From JBFKOL01 sp041628815 (lineage in GTDB: Bacteria > Bacteroidota > Bacteroidia > Chitinophagales > Saprospiraceae), in NCBI GenBank assembly GCA_041628815.1, contig JBFKOL010000097.1:1-12838 (forward strand): 12,838 nucleotides of DNA, given 5' to 3'. The stretch's first letter is position 1, and each line of letters starts with the position of its first letter. Under the pieces are notes generated by a model. The model was not told where the DNA came from and ran no database searches. It saw nothing but the letters and a program-made list of their open reading frames with translations. Position numbers and translations under genes: made by a program. Positions 7,011 to 12,838 of this stretch are shown piece by piece.

Positions 7011-8555
7011 TCAAAATCTCCATGCTTCCAGAAAATCAAAGGCTTCTTTCATATATCCCTCTTTTAACAAAATCGTATCTCCTATCATCAAAATATGTCC
7101 GGAAATCTTGTCGTACATCTTCCATTCGGGCAAATCCTCGCCGTTCGGATTGCCGGTCCTGGCAAAATGGGCCCAATACGACGACATCCAGTTTTCGATC
7201 TTCTCATCTACAGTTCTCCAAGGGCGATTCCAGGCATGCAATGTGTGCAACACAAACGGAACTTCAGAGGTATGGAAAGCACCGTAATTGGGAAAATCCG
7301 GTTTGTCGGGCGGTAAGTGACCAAATTCATAGACAAACGTGGGATGGCTATTGAAACCGGACAGCATATGCACTGTTATCCCTGCGAAATTGAGCATGGC
7401 CAGCTTGCTATTCATCTGTCTGACCTCCTCGTCCGTCGCAGCGGGAAAGATGCTTAAAAATTCGGTGGCCCTGTCGCCATATTGGGATTCGGCTGCTGCC
7501 ATATACTGCGCTAACGTCATCTCGGTTTGTCCCATCAAAGCACCATCGCCCGTGACCCAACCCGCCATTATCGGTACATGGTTGTGCAATTTCTGTTCAA
7601 AATGTGCTAAAAGATCTACGGGCAGAACGTAATTGTCTAATGTCACACCAAATCTGCCGACAGCAGAATCATTGCCAAGTGCCAGAATTTGTTCGGCAGG
7701 CATCGCCCTTAACGCATCCAAGGAATTCACCCCGGCTACCTCCATAAAGTGCAGTCCTGCCTGTTCGGCTTCTTCGAGGTTTTGCATCAATCGATTGGAA
7801 AAAAGACCACCACTTTGCAAAATGGCCTTATTGAACAAGCCTTTTGCCAAAGCCGATGCGATGAGCGCATGGACGCTGAATGCCCCAGCCGATTGACCAG
7901 CGATGGTAACGTTGTCGGGGTCACCACCAAAAGCCAGTATGTTGTCACGGATCCATCCAAGGGCAGCAATTTGATCCAAGAAACCATAGTTGCCCGATGC
8001 ATGATAACCGCTCTCTTCTGTCAAACCTGGATGAGCCATGAATCCGAACACCCCTACCCGATAGTTGATGCTGACAAAGACGACACCCTTTTTAGCCATT
8101 TCTTCACCGTCATAGATATCGCAATTACTCGATCCGCTGACCAATCCACCACCGTAAATCCAAACAAAAACGGGTTGCTTTTCTGTCTGGGATCGGGCAC
8201 TTGTCCATATATTCAAATACAAGCAGTCCTCGCTGAGTGGCTCGGGTTTGGCGATGAATTCTTCCGTCCAGCAGTAGAAGGGCTCCGGTTTGTTTTGGAC
8301 AGGACTTGGGCCGTACTCCGTGCAAGGCCTGACTCCTTCCCACGATTGAACAGGTCGGGGAGCCTGCCATCTCAAATCACCCGTTGGAGGTGCGGCAAAT
8401 GGTATTCCTTTGAAGATGCGGATACTTTCATCGTCATTGTAGGAGCCTTCGATTTTGCCGTTTTCAATTCGAACTAGGGTGCCTGGTTTCACATTACATC
8501 CAGTACACTGGATACCCATGTACAACAGCAGACCCATGAATTCAATTTGTCTCAT
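7011..8555 (-). CDS. Type-B carboxylesterase, exported lipoprotein (para-nitrobenzyl-esterase-like)
   Basis: This 514-residue alpha/beta hydrolase belongs to the carboxylesterase/cholinesterase family and should cleave carboxylic esters. Seen: a short N-terminal hydrophobic segment ending in two cysteines (C17 and C20; T-G-C20 is the better lipobox), then FKGIPFAAPP (48-57), EDCLYLNIW (109-117), the oxyanion region YGGGLVSGS (134-142) where the usual HGGG histidine is tyrosine, nucleophile elbow G-Q-S222-A-G, and catalytic histidine H428 in GAFHTSEVPFVL. The acid position, usually glutamate in N-x-D-E-G, reads T-G-D337-G, so an aspartate may serve. Length is typical for bacterial members. A 231-bp gap upstream allows its own promoter; the beta-barrel gene follows at 50 bp. 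With the second, unrelated esterase in the cluster it suggests an acylated substrate. Confidence 0.93.
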   Translation of the reverse strand: MRQIEFMGLLLYMGIQCTGCNVKPGTLVRIENGKIEGSYNDDESIRIFKGIPFAAPPTGDLRWQAPRPVQSWEGVRPCTEYGPSPVQNKPEPFYCWTEEFIAKPEPLSEDCLYLNIWTSARSQTEKQPVFVWIYGGGLVSGSSNCDIYDGEEMAKKGVVFVSINYRVGVFGFMAHPGLTEESGYHASGNYGFLDQIAALGWIRDNILAFGGDPDNVTIAGQSAGAFSVHALIASALAKGLFNKAILQSGGLFSNRLMQNLEEAEQAGLHFMEVAGVNSLDALRAMPAEQILALGNDSAVGRFGVTLDNYVLPVDLLAHFEQKLHNHVPIMAGWVTGDGALMGQTEMTLAQYMAAAESQYGDRATEFLSIFPAATDEEVRQMNSKLAMLNFAGITVHMLSGFNSHPTFVYEFGHLPPDKPDFPNYGAFHTSEVPFVLHTLHAWNRPWRTVDEKIENWMSSYWAHFARTGNPNGEDLPEWKMYDKISGHILMIGDTILLKEGYMKEAFDFLEAWRF

Positions 8556-8786
8556 TTATTCCAAGGTAAAGATGATGGTCACACAACCCGAACAAAATGC
8601 GGCCACAAAGCCTGCCGGATTTTCTATACGACCCGTTTTATTGAAAAACTATAAGGTGTCTTAAAGGATTTATAAAAAGTACCAGTGTCTATCTGTACCT
8701 CAAAGCATAAAACCACCTTTCGCGATCCTTGCTACTCTTTCAGTCCGGATCGGTAGGCTTTTGATAAATTATCCAGCAATTTCTGA
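8556..8786. other. Spacer upstream of the carboxylesterase gene
   Basis: This 231-bp gap has no gene I can support. It could hold a promoter for the carboxylesterase gene: on the minus strand a TAGTTTTT, one mismatch from the Bacteroidota -7 element TAnnTTTG, falls near 8645, but a matching -33 element is not clear. A short minus-strand frame (MRRWDRSDLSDQKLLDNL-like, 28 codons, ending near 8733) overlaps the end of the isomerase gene; it has a plausible helix composition but no other support. No terminator with a T run is visible. Confidence 0.35.
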
Positions 8787-9689
8787 TCACTTAAATCCGA
8801 TCTGTCCCAACGCCTCATGGCTGATTTTGATAGCTTCCAGTGGGGTCTGGTCAAATGTCCTGTCCTGTTCGACAAAGTAATACTCCAATCCTGCCTTGTC
8901 CTTGTGCTTCAGGATCTCAGCAAAGTTGATGGAACCCTTGCCGACCGGTGCAAACCTGCCTTGTTCGTCCATGTCCTTTACATGCCAAGATTTAAAACGT
9001 CCCGGGGCTTTATTAAAATAGGTAACAGGATCGGCTTCAGCCCTAGCCACCCAGTACAAGTCCATCTGAAAACCGAGGTGATCGGGGTTCGAATTCTCAA
9101 TTAAGTGGTCAATGGGTACAATGCCTTTGGAATTGGGTCTAAACTCCATTTCGTGGTTGTGGTACAGGCACTGTAATCCGGCAGCAGCACACTTTTCGGC
9201 GATGGTATTGATAACCCGTGCAACTTCGTCCAAATCCTCGCTCATGGTTAATGTCCTCGTTTCGGCATCAAAAGAGAAAAGACCCATCGGCGGCACAGGT
9301 ATCACGAAATACTTAAAGCCGGCGGCCTTGACAGCAGCGATCATTTCATCCGCATTGTCCAGGGTAACACCTCCCTGGTGCGAACTGATTGGCTCCAAAC
9401 CCACCTCCGCCAGGGTCGCCTTGAACTCGGCAGGCGTCATACCGTAAAACTTGCCATCGGAATAACCCGCCGCTTCAATGTACTTATAGCCAATCGCGGC
9501 CACTTCCCTGAGAACTTCCTTTGGATTCTTGCCGAGGGTATCTCGCAGGGTGTACAAGGCGAGGCCTCCGATTTGGGGAGATTCAACTTCCACTTGGGAT
9601 GACGCTGGGGTGCCTGGGTCTTTATCCCCGGTATGCTGGCAGGCCGTGGTCAATAAGATCGAAAAACAGATGATACTAAAATGTTTCAT
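8787..9689 (-). CDS. Lipoprotein sugar phosphate isomerase/epimerase-like TIM barrel (AP endonuclease 2 family)
   Basis: This 300-residue protein belongs to the xylose-isomerase-like TIM-barrel family (AP_endonuc_2), whose members isomerise, epimerise or cleave sugars and keto-sugars using a divalent metal. Seen: a lipoprotein signal, MKHFSIICFSILLTTAC17, followed by a polar linker to about residue 38. The barrel starts at GGLALYTLRD (41-50). Metal-site candidates are E180/E182 in YHNHEMEF, D210 in QMDLYW, H236 in WHVKDM and E274 in FVEQD, the usual Glu-Asp-His-Glu set. Relatives in Bacteroidota often sit in glycoside or polyol loci, and some act on 3-keto-glycosides. The export signal means it works in the envelope and on non-phosphorylated sugar. 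It follows the TolB-like gene by 130 bp, which includes a nested inverted repeat. Confidence 0.9.
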   Translation of the reverse strand: MKHFSIICFSILLTTACQHTGDKDPGTPASSQVEVESPQIGGLALYTLRDTLGKNPKEVLREVAAIGYKYIEAAGYSDGKFYGMTPAEFKATLAEVGLEPISSHQGGVTLDNADEMIAAVKAAGFKYFVIPVPPMGLFSFDAETRTLTMSEDLDEVARVINTIAEKCAAAGLQCLYHNHEMEFRPNSKGIVPIDHLIENSNPDHLGFQMDLYWVARAEADPVTYFNKAPGRFKSWHVKDMDEQGRFAPVGKGSINFAEILKHKDKAGLEYYFVEQDRTFDQTPLEAIKISHEALGQIGFK

Positions 9690-9722
9690 GATTTAAATGG
9701 TCGTAATTAAAAGTTTCATTTT

Positions 9723-9793
9723 GTGATATTCGGCCGAGATTGAAGTTGTGGCCTAATACCGTCATGTCTATCTTCAATCACAGGTAATATCAC
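9723..9793. repeat. Nested inverted repeat in the spacer between propeller and isomerase genes
   Basis: Two inverted-repeat pairs are nested: GTGATATT (9723-9730) with AATATCAC (9786-9793), and GATTGAAG (9738-9745) with CTTCAATC (9772-9779), all perfect. They are separated by a 7/6-nt internal loop and a 26-nt apical loop. The left internal segment also completes an 8-bp palindrome TCGGCCGA (9730-9737). In the transcript this would form a two-stem hairpin between two co-directional genes. There is no T run, so it is not an ordinary terminator; an mRNA processing or stability element, or a protein-binding site, is possible. Confidence 0.55.
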
Positions 9794-9819
9794 GGCTAAT
9801 TCAATTTGTAGTTTATCGG

Positions 9820-10779
9820 TCATTGGTCGGAGTATCGCACAAAGGCTACCTTTTTACTGTCGGGGCTCCACGAGGGAACATTGATGGTGCCCTGGCCGCC
9901 AAAAAAGACAGGTGTAATATCCCTGAGAGCACCGGTTTCCAGATCCATAAGACGAAGTTTTACATCGCGGCCGAAGGGGTGTCCTTGTCCCTGGTCCGAT
10001 ACATAGGCCAGGTACACGATCCACTTGCCGTCGGGAGACGGGTGCGGAAACCAGTTGGAATGTTTATCAAAGGTCAATTGCAGAGGATTCGATCCGTCGA
10101 CATCCATCCGCCAAATCTGCATATGGCCGCTGCGGTAGGAATTGTAATAAATATACCTGCCGTCAGGGGAATAATCAGGACCATCATCCAGACCCTCCGA
10201 ATCCGTCAGTCTTTTTTCTTCACCTCCCTCTATGCCTATGGTGTAGATATCAAAATTTCCATTTCTCTCACCCGTATACGCCAACCTTTTACCATCGGGG
10301 CTCCATCCGTGCCAAAATGACATTACTTCGGAGGTGATTCGCCTGGGTTGTCCCCCAGATATTGGCAGCATGTAGATGACAGACTTGTAGGCTTTAGGCG
10401 AGGGGTCGGAGACATCGTTGTGGCTGATTACCAACCATTGTTTGTCTGGTGAAATGCCGTGGTCGTTGTTGCATTGGACCGCGAATCCCGTGTTCAACAG
10501 TGCCATTTCTTTGGTTTCGAGGTCCAGCGTGTAAATTTTGCCCTTGCTGTTCATAATGAGATAGTTGTCCGGATGCCAGTTGGGTGCTTCGAAGTGATCG
10601 TTGATGGTCATTACCGTATCTACCTGGCCTGTTGTTATATCGACTATCTGGATGTGGCTGATCGTATCTTTCATGCTTTGTCCATAAAGCCCACCGTGAA
10701 ACCAGGTCAATGCAACAAATAAGACGATCCCGGATCCAAGGGTGTGTTTTTTAAAAGAACACTGAATAAAGGTCTTCAT
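9820..10779 (-). CDS. Exported TolB-like six-bladed beta-propeller protein
   Basis: This 319-residue protein has an N-terminal signal (MKTFIQ...LFVALTWFHGGLYGQ; cleavage near residue 33-34) and six WD40-like PD40 units. The blade turns are visible as NWHPDN (67-72), HGISPD (107-112), HGWSPDG (157-163), DYSPDG (202-207), HPSPDG (246-251) and SWSPDS (303-308), each followed by a hydrophobic strand and a D/E-x-x-T/G hairpin. Proteins of this type are common in Bacteroidota carbohydrate loci; some related propellers are scaffolds and some (family PL22 oligogalacturonate lyases) are enzymes. Histidines precede the turn in several blades, discussed in the findings. It is the first gene of the minus-strand cluster, its start lies 53 bp from the nearest operator and it is divergent from the Nudix-fold regulator, which probably controls it. 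Function otherwise unknown. Confidence 0.85.
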   Translation of the reverse strand: MKTFIQCSFKKHTLGSGIVLFVALTWFHGGLYGQSMKDTISHIQIVDITTGQVDTVMTINDHFEAPNWHPDNYLIMNSKGKIYTLDLETKEMALLNTGFAVQCNNDHGISPDKQWLVISHNDVSDPSPKAYKSVIYMLPISGGQPRRITSEVMSFWHGWSPDGKRLAYTGERNGNFDIYTIGIEGGEEKRLTDSEGLDDGPDYSPDGRYIYYNSYRSGHMQIWRMDVDGSNPLQLTFDKHSNWFPHPSPDGKWIVYLAYVSDQGQGHPFGRDVKLRLMDLETGALRDITPVFFGGQGTINVPSWSPDSKKVAFVRYSDQ

Positions 10780-10831
10780 AGCAAGCCCGATTGGTGGTCA
10801 ATTTCGCTTTTGAAGTATGAAGATACGTCGT

Positions 10832-10854
10832 TATTATCTAAAAATTAGAAAATA
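10832..10854. promoter_or_regulatory. Operator site 1 (23-bp palindrome)
   Basis: Arms TATTATCTAA and TTAGAAAATA flank a central AAA; they are inverted repeats with one mismatch. The core TCTAA-AAA-TTAGA is perfect. It lies in the spacer between the divergent propeller and regulator genes, 53 bp from the propeller start codon. It is nearly the mirror copy of the second site at 10864-10886. This is the expected place for the binding site of the adjacent regulator; the assignment to that protein is inference. Confidence 0.75.
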
Positions 10855-10863
10855 GCGTATATT

Positions 10864-10886
10864 TATTTTCTAAAAAATAGATAATA
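10864..10886. promoter_or_regulatory. Operator site 2 (23-bp palindrome)
   Basis: Arms TATTTTCTAA and ATAGATAATA flank AAA, inverted with two mismatches. The reverse complement of this site equals site 1 except for four central bases (AAAA versus TTTT). Its centre is 32 bp from that of site 1, about three helical turns, so two dimers would sit on the same face. It lies 43 bp before the regulator start codon. A TAGTTTTA at 10885-10892, one mismatch from the Bacteroidota -7 element TAnnTTTG, overlaps its end, which would suit autorepression. Confidence 0.72.
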
Positions 10887-10928
10887 GTTTTATGTGGTCC
10901 TTGATCTGCCTATAAATTTCATATTGAC

Positions 10929-11657
10929 ATGAGCATATTCGACATCAATAACAGTATTGCCCATCTCTCCATTGACTGTGTCATCTTCGGATACAAAGAC
11001 GGGGAATTAAAGGTGCTGATCACCCAATACAAATTCGGAAAAGAACTTTGGGGCCTCCCTGGCGGATATGTCCTGAAAACAGAAAGCATTGATCAGGCGG
11101 CAAGCAGGATATTAAAAGAAAGAACAAACCTGGATCAGATCTACCTCGAGCAATTCCGCGTTTTTGGTGAAAAAGACCGCATTGAAGGCAGCGAATTCAA
11201 GAAAGAACTAAAAGCTGTCCTTCACCAGTTCGACCCTGACCTTTTTAATAAAGAGTTGATCGAATGGATCACCAGCCGCTTTGTTTCCATCGGGTACTAT
11301 GCCCTTGTCAATATCGACAAAGTGCAACCACAGACCGGGGAGCTGGAGGCACGCCTGGAATGGCGAAATATCAACGAGTTGCCTAAAATGATTCATGACC
11401 ACAACCATATCATTGCTTTTGCTCACGAAGCATTACGCATAAACCTCGACAAGAGGTTGATAGGATTCCAATTGCTCCCCGACACCTTTACCATGAAAGA
11501 GGTCAAAGAACTGTACGAAGCCGTCTTTGGCCAGGAATTTCCCATGAACAATTTCCAGAAAAAGATTCTCTCTCTCAAAGTCCTTGATAGAATGGGAAAA
11601 AAGTTTACCGGGGCACAAAACAGGGCGCCGTATTTGTACAGGTTTATAAAAGAGTAA
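10929..11657 (+). CDS. NrtR-family transcriptional regulator (Nudix-fold sensor plus winged helix)
   Basis: This 242-residue protein joins an N-terminal Nudix-fold domain (about 10-170) to a C-terminal winged-helix domain (about 178-240), the architecture of NrtR and of the Bacteroidota arabinose regulator AraR. The Nudix box region is G46-x5-E52-x7-R60-I-L-K-E64-R-T-N-L: of the usual REUxEExG motif, I61 replaces the first glutamate, R65 the last, and N67 the glycine, so hydrolysis is probably lost and the fold serves ligand sensing. The winged helix shows LLPDTFTMKEVKELYEAVFG, NNFQKKIL and APYLYRF, typical of the family. A segment of about 32 residues (85-116) is inserted before RFVSIGYYALV. 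It is divergent from the nine-gene cluster with two palindromic sites between, so it is the likely local regulator; its ligand is unknown, and repression released by ligand is the usual mode in this family. Confidence 0.92.
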   Translation: MSIFDINNSIAHLSIDCVIFGYKDGELKVLITQYKFGKELWGLPGGYVLKTESIDQAASRILKERTNLDQIYLEQFRVFGEKDRIEGSEFKKELKAVLHQFDPDLFNKELIEWITSRFVSIGYYALVNIDKVQPQTGELEARLEWRNINELPKMIHDHNHIIAFAHEALRINLDKRLIGFQLLPDTFTMKEVKELYEAVFGQEFPMNNFQKKILSLKVLDRMGKKFTGAQNRAPYLYRFIKE

Positions 11658-12151
11658 GGTTATTCGTAGGGAATAAAATTTTGTTGGACCCTTGGCACCG
11701 ATGACATGCGCCCGTTATTCCAGAATTATTTCAAGTGATCAATAATTCTTAATCCGTATTTATCAGTTATCTCAATAAAATATCACTACGCCAACCAATA
11801 AAGAACGTCAGGCCTTACTCCTGTGTGTCAATTCAATCTGTGGCAAATCAGCAATACCTATTTAAATGGTTGGAAAAAGTCTCTACTCCATTGCCATCTG
11901 AAGAATTAAAATCCTCAAAATCAAGATATTACAAGGTCTCAATTCTGAAGACAGGGAAGGCAATATGCAACCACAATCAGACCGAAAATTCAGGGAAGGG
12001 GTCACAACGAACTACACTTGCGTTACCACGAAAAAATACTTTGAATAAAAATTAAATATTCGAACGTAACTCTCTAAAAATTCGTTTTCCCATTCTGCAC
12101 ATATTCCTAAATATGGCTAATCATGATCTCAAAATCTTAAATCGCATCTAT
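11658..12151. other. 494-bp stretch with no convincing gene
   Basis: A GTG-started plus-strand frame at 11825-12055 would encode 76 residues (VSIQSVANQQYLFKWLEKV...), but it has no ribosome-binding site, no recognisable domain and a low-complexity polar end, so I do not call it a gene. Two AT-rich hairpins follow the regulator gene (see the terminator entry). A weak promoter candidate for the Bor-like gene is TTG at 12018-12020 with TACTTTG at 12037-12043, one base short of the Bacteroidota TAnnTTTG element; it would give an approximately 100-nt leader. Nothing else is seen. Confidence 0.4.
11722..11749 (+). terminator. Possible AT-rich terminator or hairpin after the regulator gene
   Basis: AGAATTATT (11722-11730) and AATAATTCT (11741-11749) are a perfect 9-bp inverted repeat with a 10-nt loop, 64 bp after the regulator stop, followed by TAATCC. 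A weaker stem, TTATTC (11660-11665) with GAATAA (11671-11676) followed by AATTTTGTT, lies directly after the stop codon. Both are AT-rich with poor T runs, so the terminator role is uncertain. Confidence 0.3.
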
Positions 12152-12445
12152 ATGAAAAAGAATCTCTTGTCATTGTTATTAGTCGCAGGTTTATTCCTGA
12201 CTATGACCTCGTGCTACACCTACACGCATGTCGTAGGCAACGGACCGCAATCGGGAGTCACAGTCACCAAGAAAAATCACTACTTCGTGTATGGTCTTGC
12301 TGCGGGTAAACAGTCCGATCCAAAAGAAATGGCTGGAGGTGCAGGTAACTATGAAGTAACCATCACTCATACTTTTGTCGATGGTTTGATCAATGCACTG
12401 ACGTTTGGCATCTATACGCCAACAACCACGATTGTACAAAAATAA
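12152..12445 (+). CDS. Bor-family lipoprotein
   Basis: This 97-residue protein starts with MKKNLLSLLLVAGLFLTMTSC21, a lipoprotein signal; an upstream ATG at 12113 would add 13 residues before the signal and is not preferred. The mature part resembles the phage lambda Bor protein (Pfam Lambda_Bor): a beta-strand ending H-Y-F-V-Y-G-L, then the G-G-A motif (MAGGAGNY), then FVDGLINALTFGIYTPTT, which closely parallels the FVNGLLGFITLGIYTP end of Bor. Lambda Bor is an outer-membrane lipoprotein linked to serum resistance, but chromosomal homologues in other bacteria have no assigned role. The usual Bor cysteines after the signal are absent here (no K-I-C-G-G; methionine-alanine instead). It is followed by a strong hairpin and is monocistronic by appearance. 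Confidence 0.85.
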   Translation: MKKNLLSLLLVAGLFLTMTSCYTYTHVVGNGPQSGVTVTKKNHYFVYGLAAGKQSDPKEMAGGAGNYEVTITHTFVDGLINALTFGIYTPTTTIVQK

Positions 12446-12456
12446 TGATCCAACAG

Positions 12457-12483
12457 GGAGTGTCTTATTCGATAAGGCACTCC
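12457..12483 (+). terminator. Hairpin after the Bor-like gene, probable terminator
   Basis: GGAGTGTCTTAT (12457-12468) pairs with ATAAGGCACTCC (12472-12483) over 12 bp with one G:U pair and a TCG loop, starting 12 bp after the stop codon. The following sequence is TTCTCAAG, a weak T run, so termination may be inefficient and some reading into the next small gene is possible. Confidence 0.65.
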
Positions 12484-12505
12484 TTCTCAAGAAGACAAAT
12501 TTTCA

Positions 12506-12694
12506 GTGAAACGCCTTATTCTTATTTTAGGATTGCTTGTGACAGTTGTGTCCACCTATTCACTGTTACTGTATTTACCACACTACTTTTATTTGTCCCA
12601 ATATGAAAAAGGCATTGCCTGGGGCAACGCGATCTTATTCGCCATCGGCATTTTCCTGATTTACAGGGGACGTCCCCGGAAGTGGTCCCAGTAG
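12506..12694 (+). CDS. Small two-helix membrane protein, hypothetical
   Basis: This 62-residue protein starts at GTG and has two hydrophobic segments, about residues 3-25 (LILILGLLVTVVSTYSLLLYL) and 38-54 (AILFAIGIFLIYRG), joined by a short polar loop (YLSQYEKGIAWGN) and ending in a basic tail (RGRPRKW). I recognise no family. No ATG or strong ribosome-binding site is visible, which is usual for Bacteroidota, but leaves the start uncertain. It lies 22 bp after the hairpin of the Bor-like gene. A minus-strand frame open from the right edge to 12635 overlaps its end; the membrane-protein reading is more convincing by composition. Confidence 0.5.
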   Translation: MKRLILILGLLVTVVSTYSLLLYLPHYFYLSQYEKGIAWGNAILFAIGIFLIYRGRPRKWSQ

Positions 12695-12838
12695 TGCGTC
12701 TCCTCGTCCTGATCCCGGGAAATAACAAGAATAATACCCATTCTCCGCTTTCACATTGACAAGGCAAATCTTTTTATCCCAGCAAAACCTCTCCCTGTTG
12801 ATCCTGGTCTTTCGTGGCAAACGGTTGGTGGTAGTACC
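12695..12838. other. Right-edge stretch, no gene called
   Basis: Two minus-strand frames are open from the window edge: one runs to a stop near 12774 (ending Q-Q-G-E-V-L-L-G) and one runs to 12635 (ending N-Q-E-N-A-D-G-E), overlapping the small membrane protein. Either could be the 3' end of a gene to the right, convergent with the small membrane protein. The sequence is too short to choose. Confidence 0.3.

Noticed and set aside
6181..7023. Longer start for the beta-barrel gene at 7023
   Set aside because: The extra 21 residues come before a good signal peptide and overlap the upstream esterase stop; the start at 6960 is better.
7749..8477. A plus-strand open frame of 242 codons antisense to the carboxylesterase
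   Set aside because: It lies wholly inside the esterase gene, whose triad and signal are intact; the antisense translation shows no family features.
8734..8817. A 28-codon minus-strand frame overlapping the isomerase end
   Set aside because: Amphipathic composition is suggestive, but it is too short, overlaps a complete gene in another frame and has no other support.
11825..12055. A 76-codon GTG-started frame between the regulator and the Bor-like gene
   Set aside because: No ribosome-binding site, domain or membrane segment, and polar low-information composition; kept only as a note in the gap entry.
12070..12086. TCTAAAAATTCG near the Bor-like gene as a third operator
   Set aside because: Only the left arm matches the operator core; the right arm breaks after TT, so it is not a palindrome.

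Overview
The window reads as a chromosomal segment of a Bacteroidota bacterium, probably a free-living Cytophagia- or Saprospiria-like lineage. The signs are start codons without clear Shine-Dalgarno sequences, many short lipoprotein signals, Tat signals of the RRxFLK type, a NrtR-like Nudix regulator and AT-rich intergenic DNA between moderately GC-balanced genes. The genus cannot be told from the sequence. No rRNA, tRNA, CRISPR array, transposase or phage gene is visible.

Layout. Positions 259 to 10779 hold nine genes, all on the minus strand. In transcription order they are: a six-bladed TolB-like propeller protein (9820-10779), a lipoprotein TIM-barrel sugar isomerase/epimerase (8787-9689), a type-B carboxylesterase (7011-8555), a probable outer-membrane beta-barrel (6181-6960), a small antibiotic-biosynthesis-monooxygenase-fold lipoprotein (5719-6171), a hexapeptide-repeat O-acetyltransferase (5142-5708), an alpha/beta hydrolase with an N-terminal repeat domain (3864-5102), a Tat-exported aldo/keto reductase (2702-3826) and a Tat-exported lipoprotein molybdopterin subunit of the isoquinoline 1-oxidoreductase/aldehyde oxidase type (259-2517). 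Gaps are 9-50 bp from 7011 down to 2702, so that block is likely one operon. Larger gaps (130, 231 and 184 bp) at the other joints leave room for extra promoters.

Divergent from this cluster is a Nudix-fold/winged-helix regulator of the NrtR family (10929-11657). Its Nudix box has lost catalytic glutamates. In the 149-bp divergent spacer lie two near-identical 23-bp palindromes whose centres are 32 bp apart; they are the likely operators. Downstream on the plus strand are a 494-bp stretch without a convincing gene, a Bor-family lipoprotein (12152-12445) followed by a strong hairpin, and a two-helix small membrane protein (12506-12694).

How it may work together (inference). Eight of the nine minus-strand proteins carry an export signal; the acetyltransferase is the only clear cytoplasmic one. 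This suggests envelope-located processing of an esterified or oxidised carbohydrate or aromatic compound: two esterases remove acyl groups, the TIM-barrel protein, AKR and molybdenum enzyme act on the product, and the Nudix-fold regulator senses a metabolite and controls at least the first genes. The substrate is unknown. The set is a recognisable mix of known families in an unusual exported combination, not a clearly new class of system.
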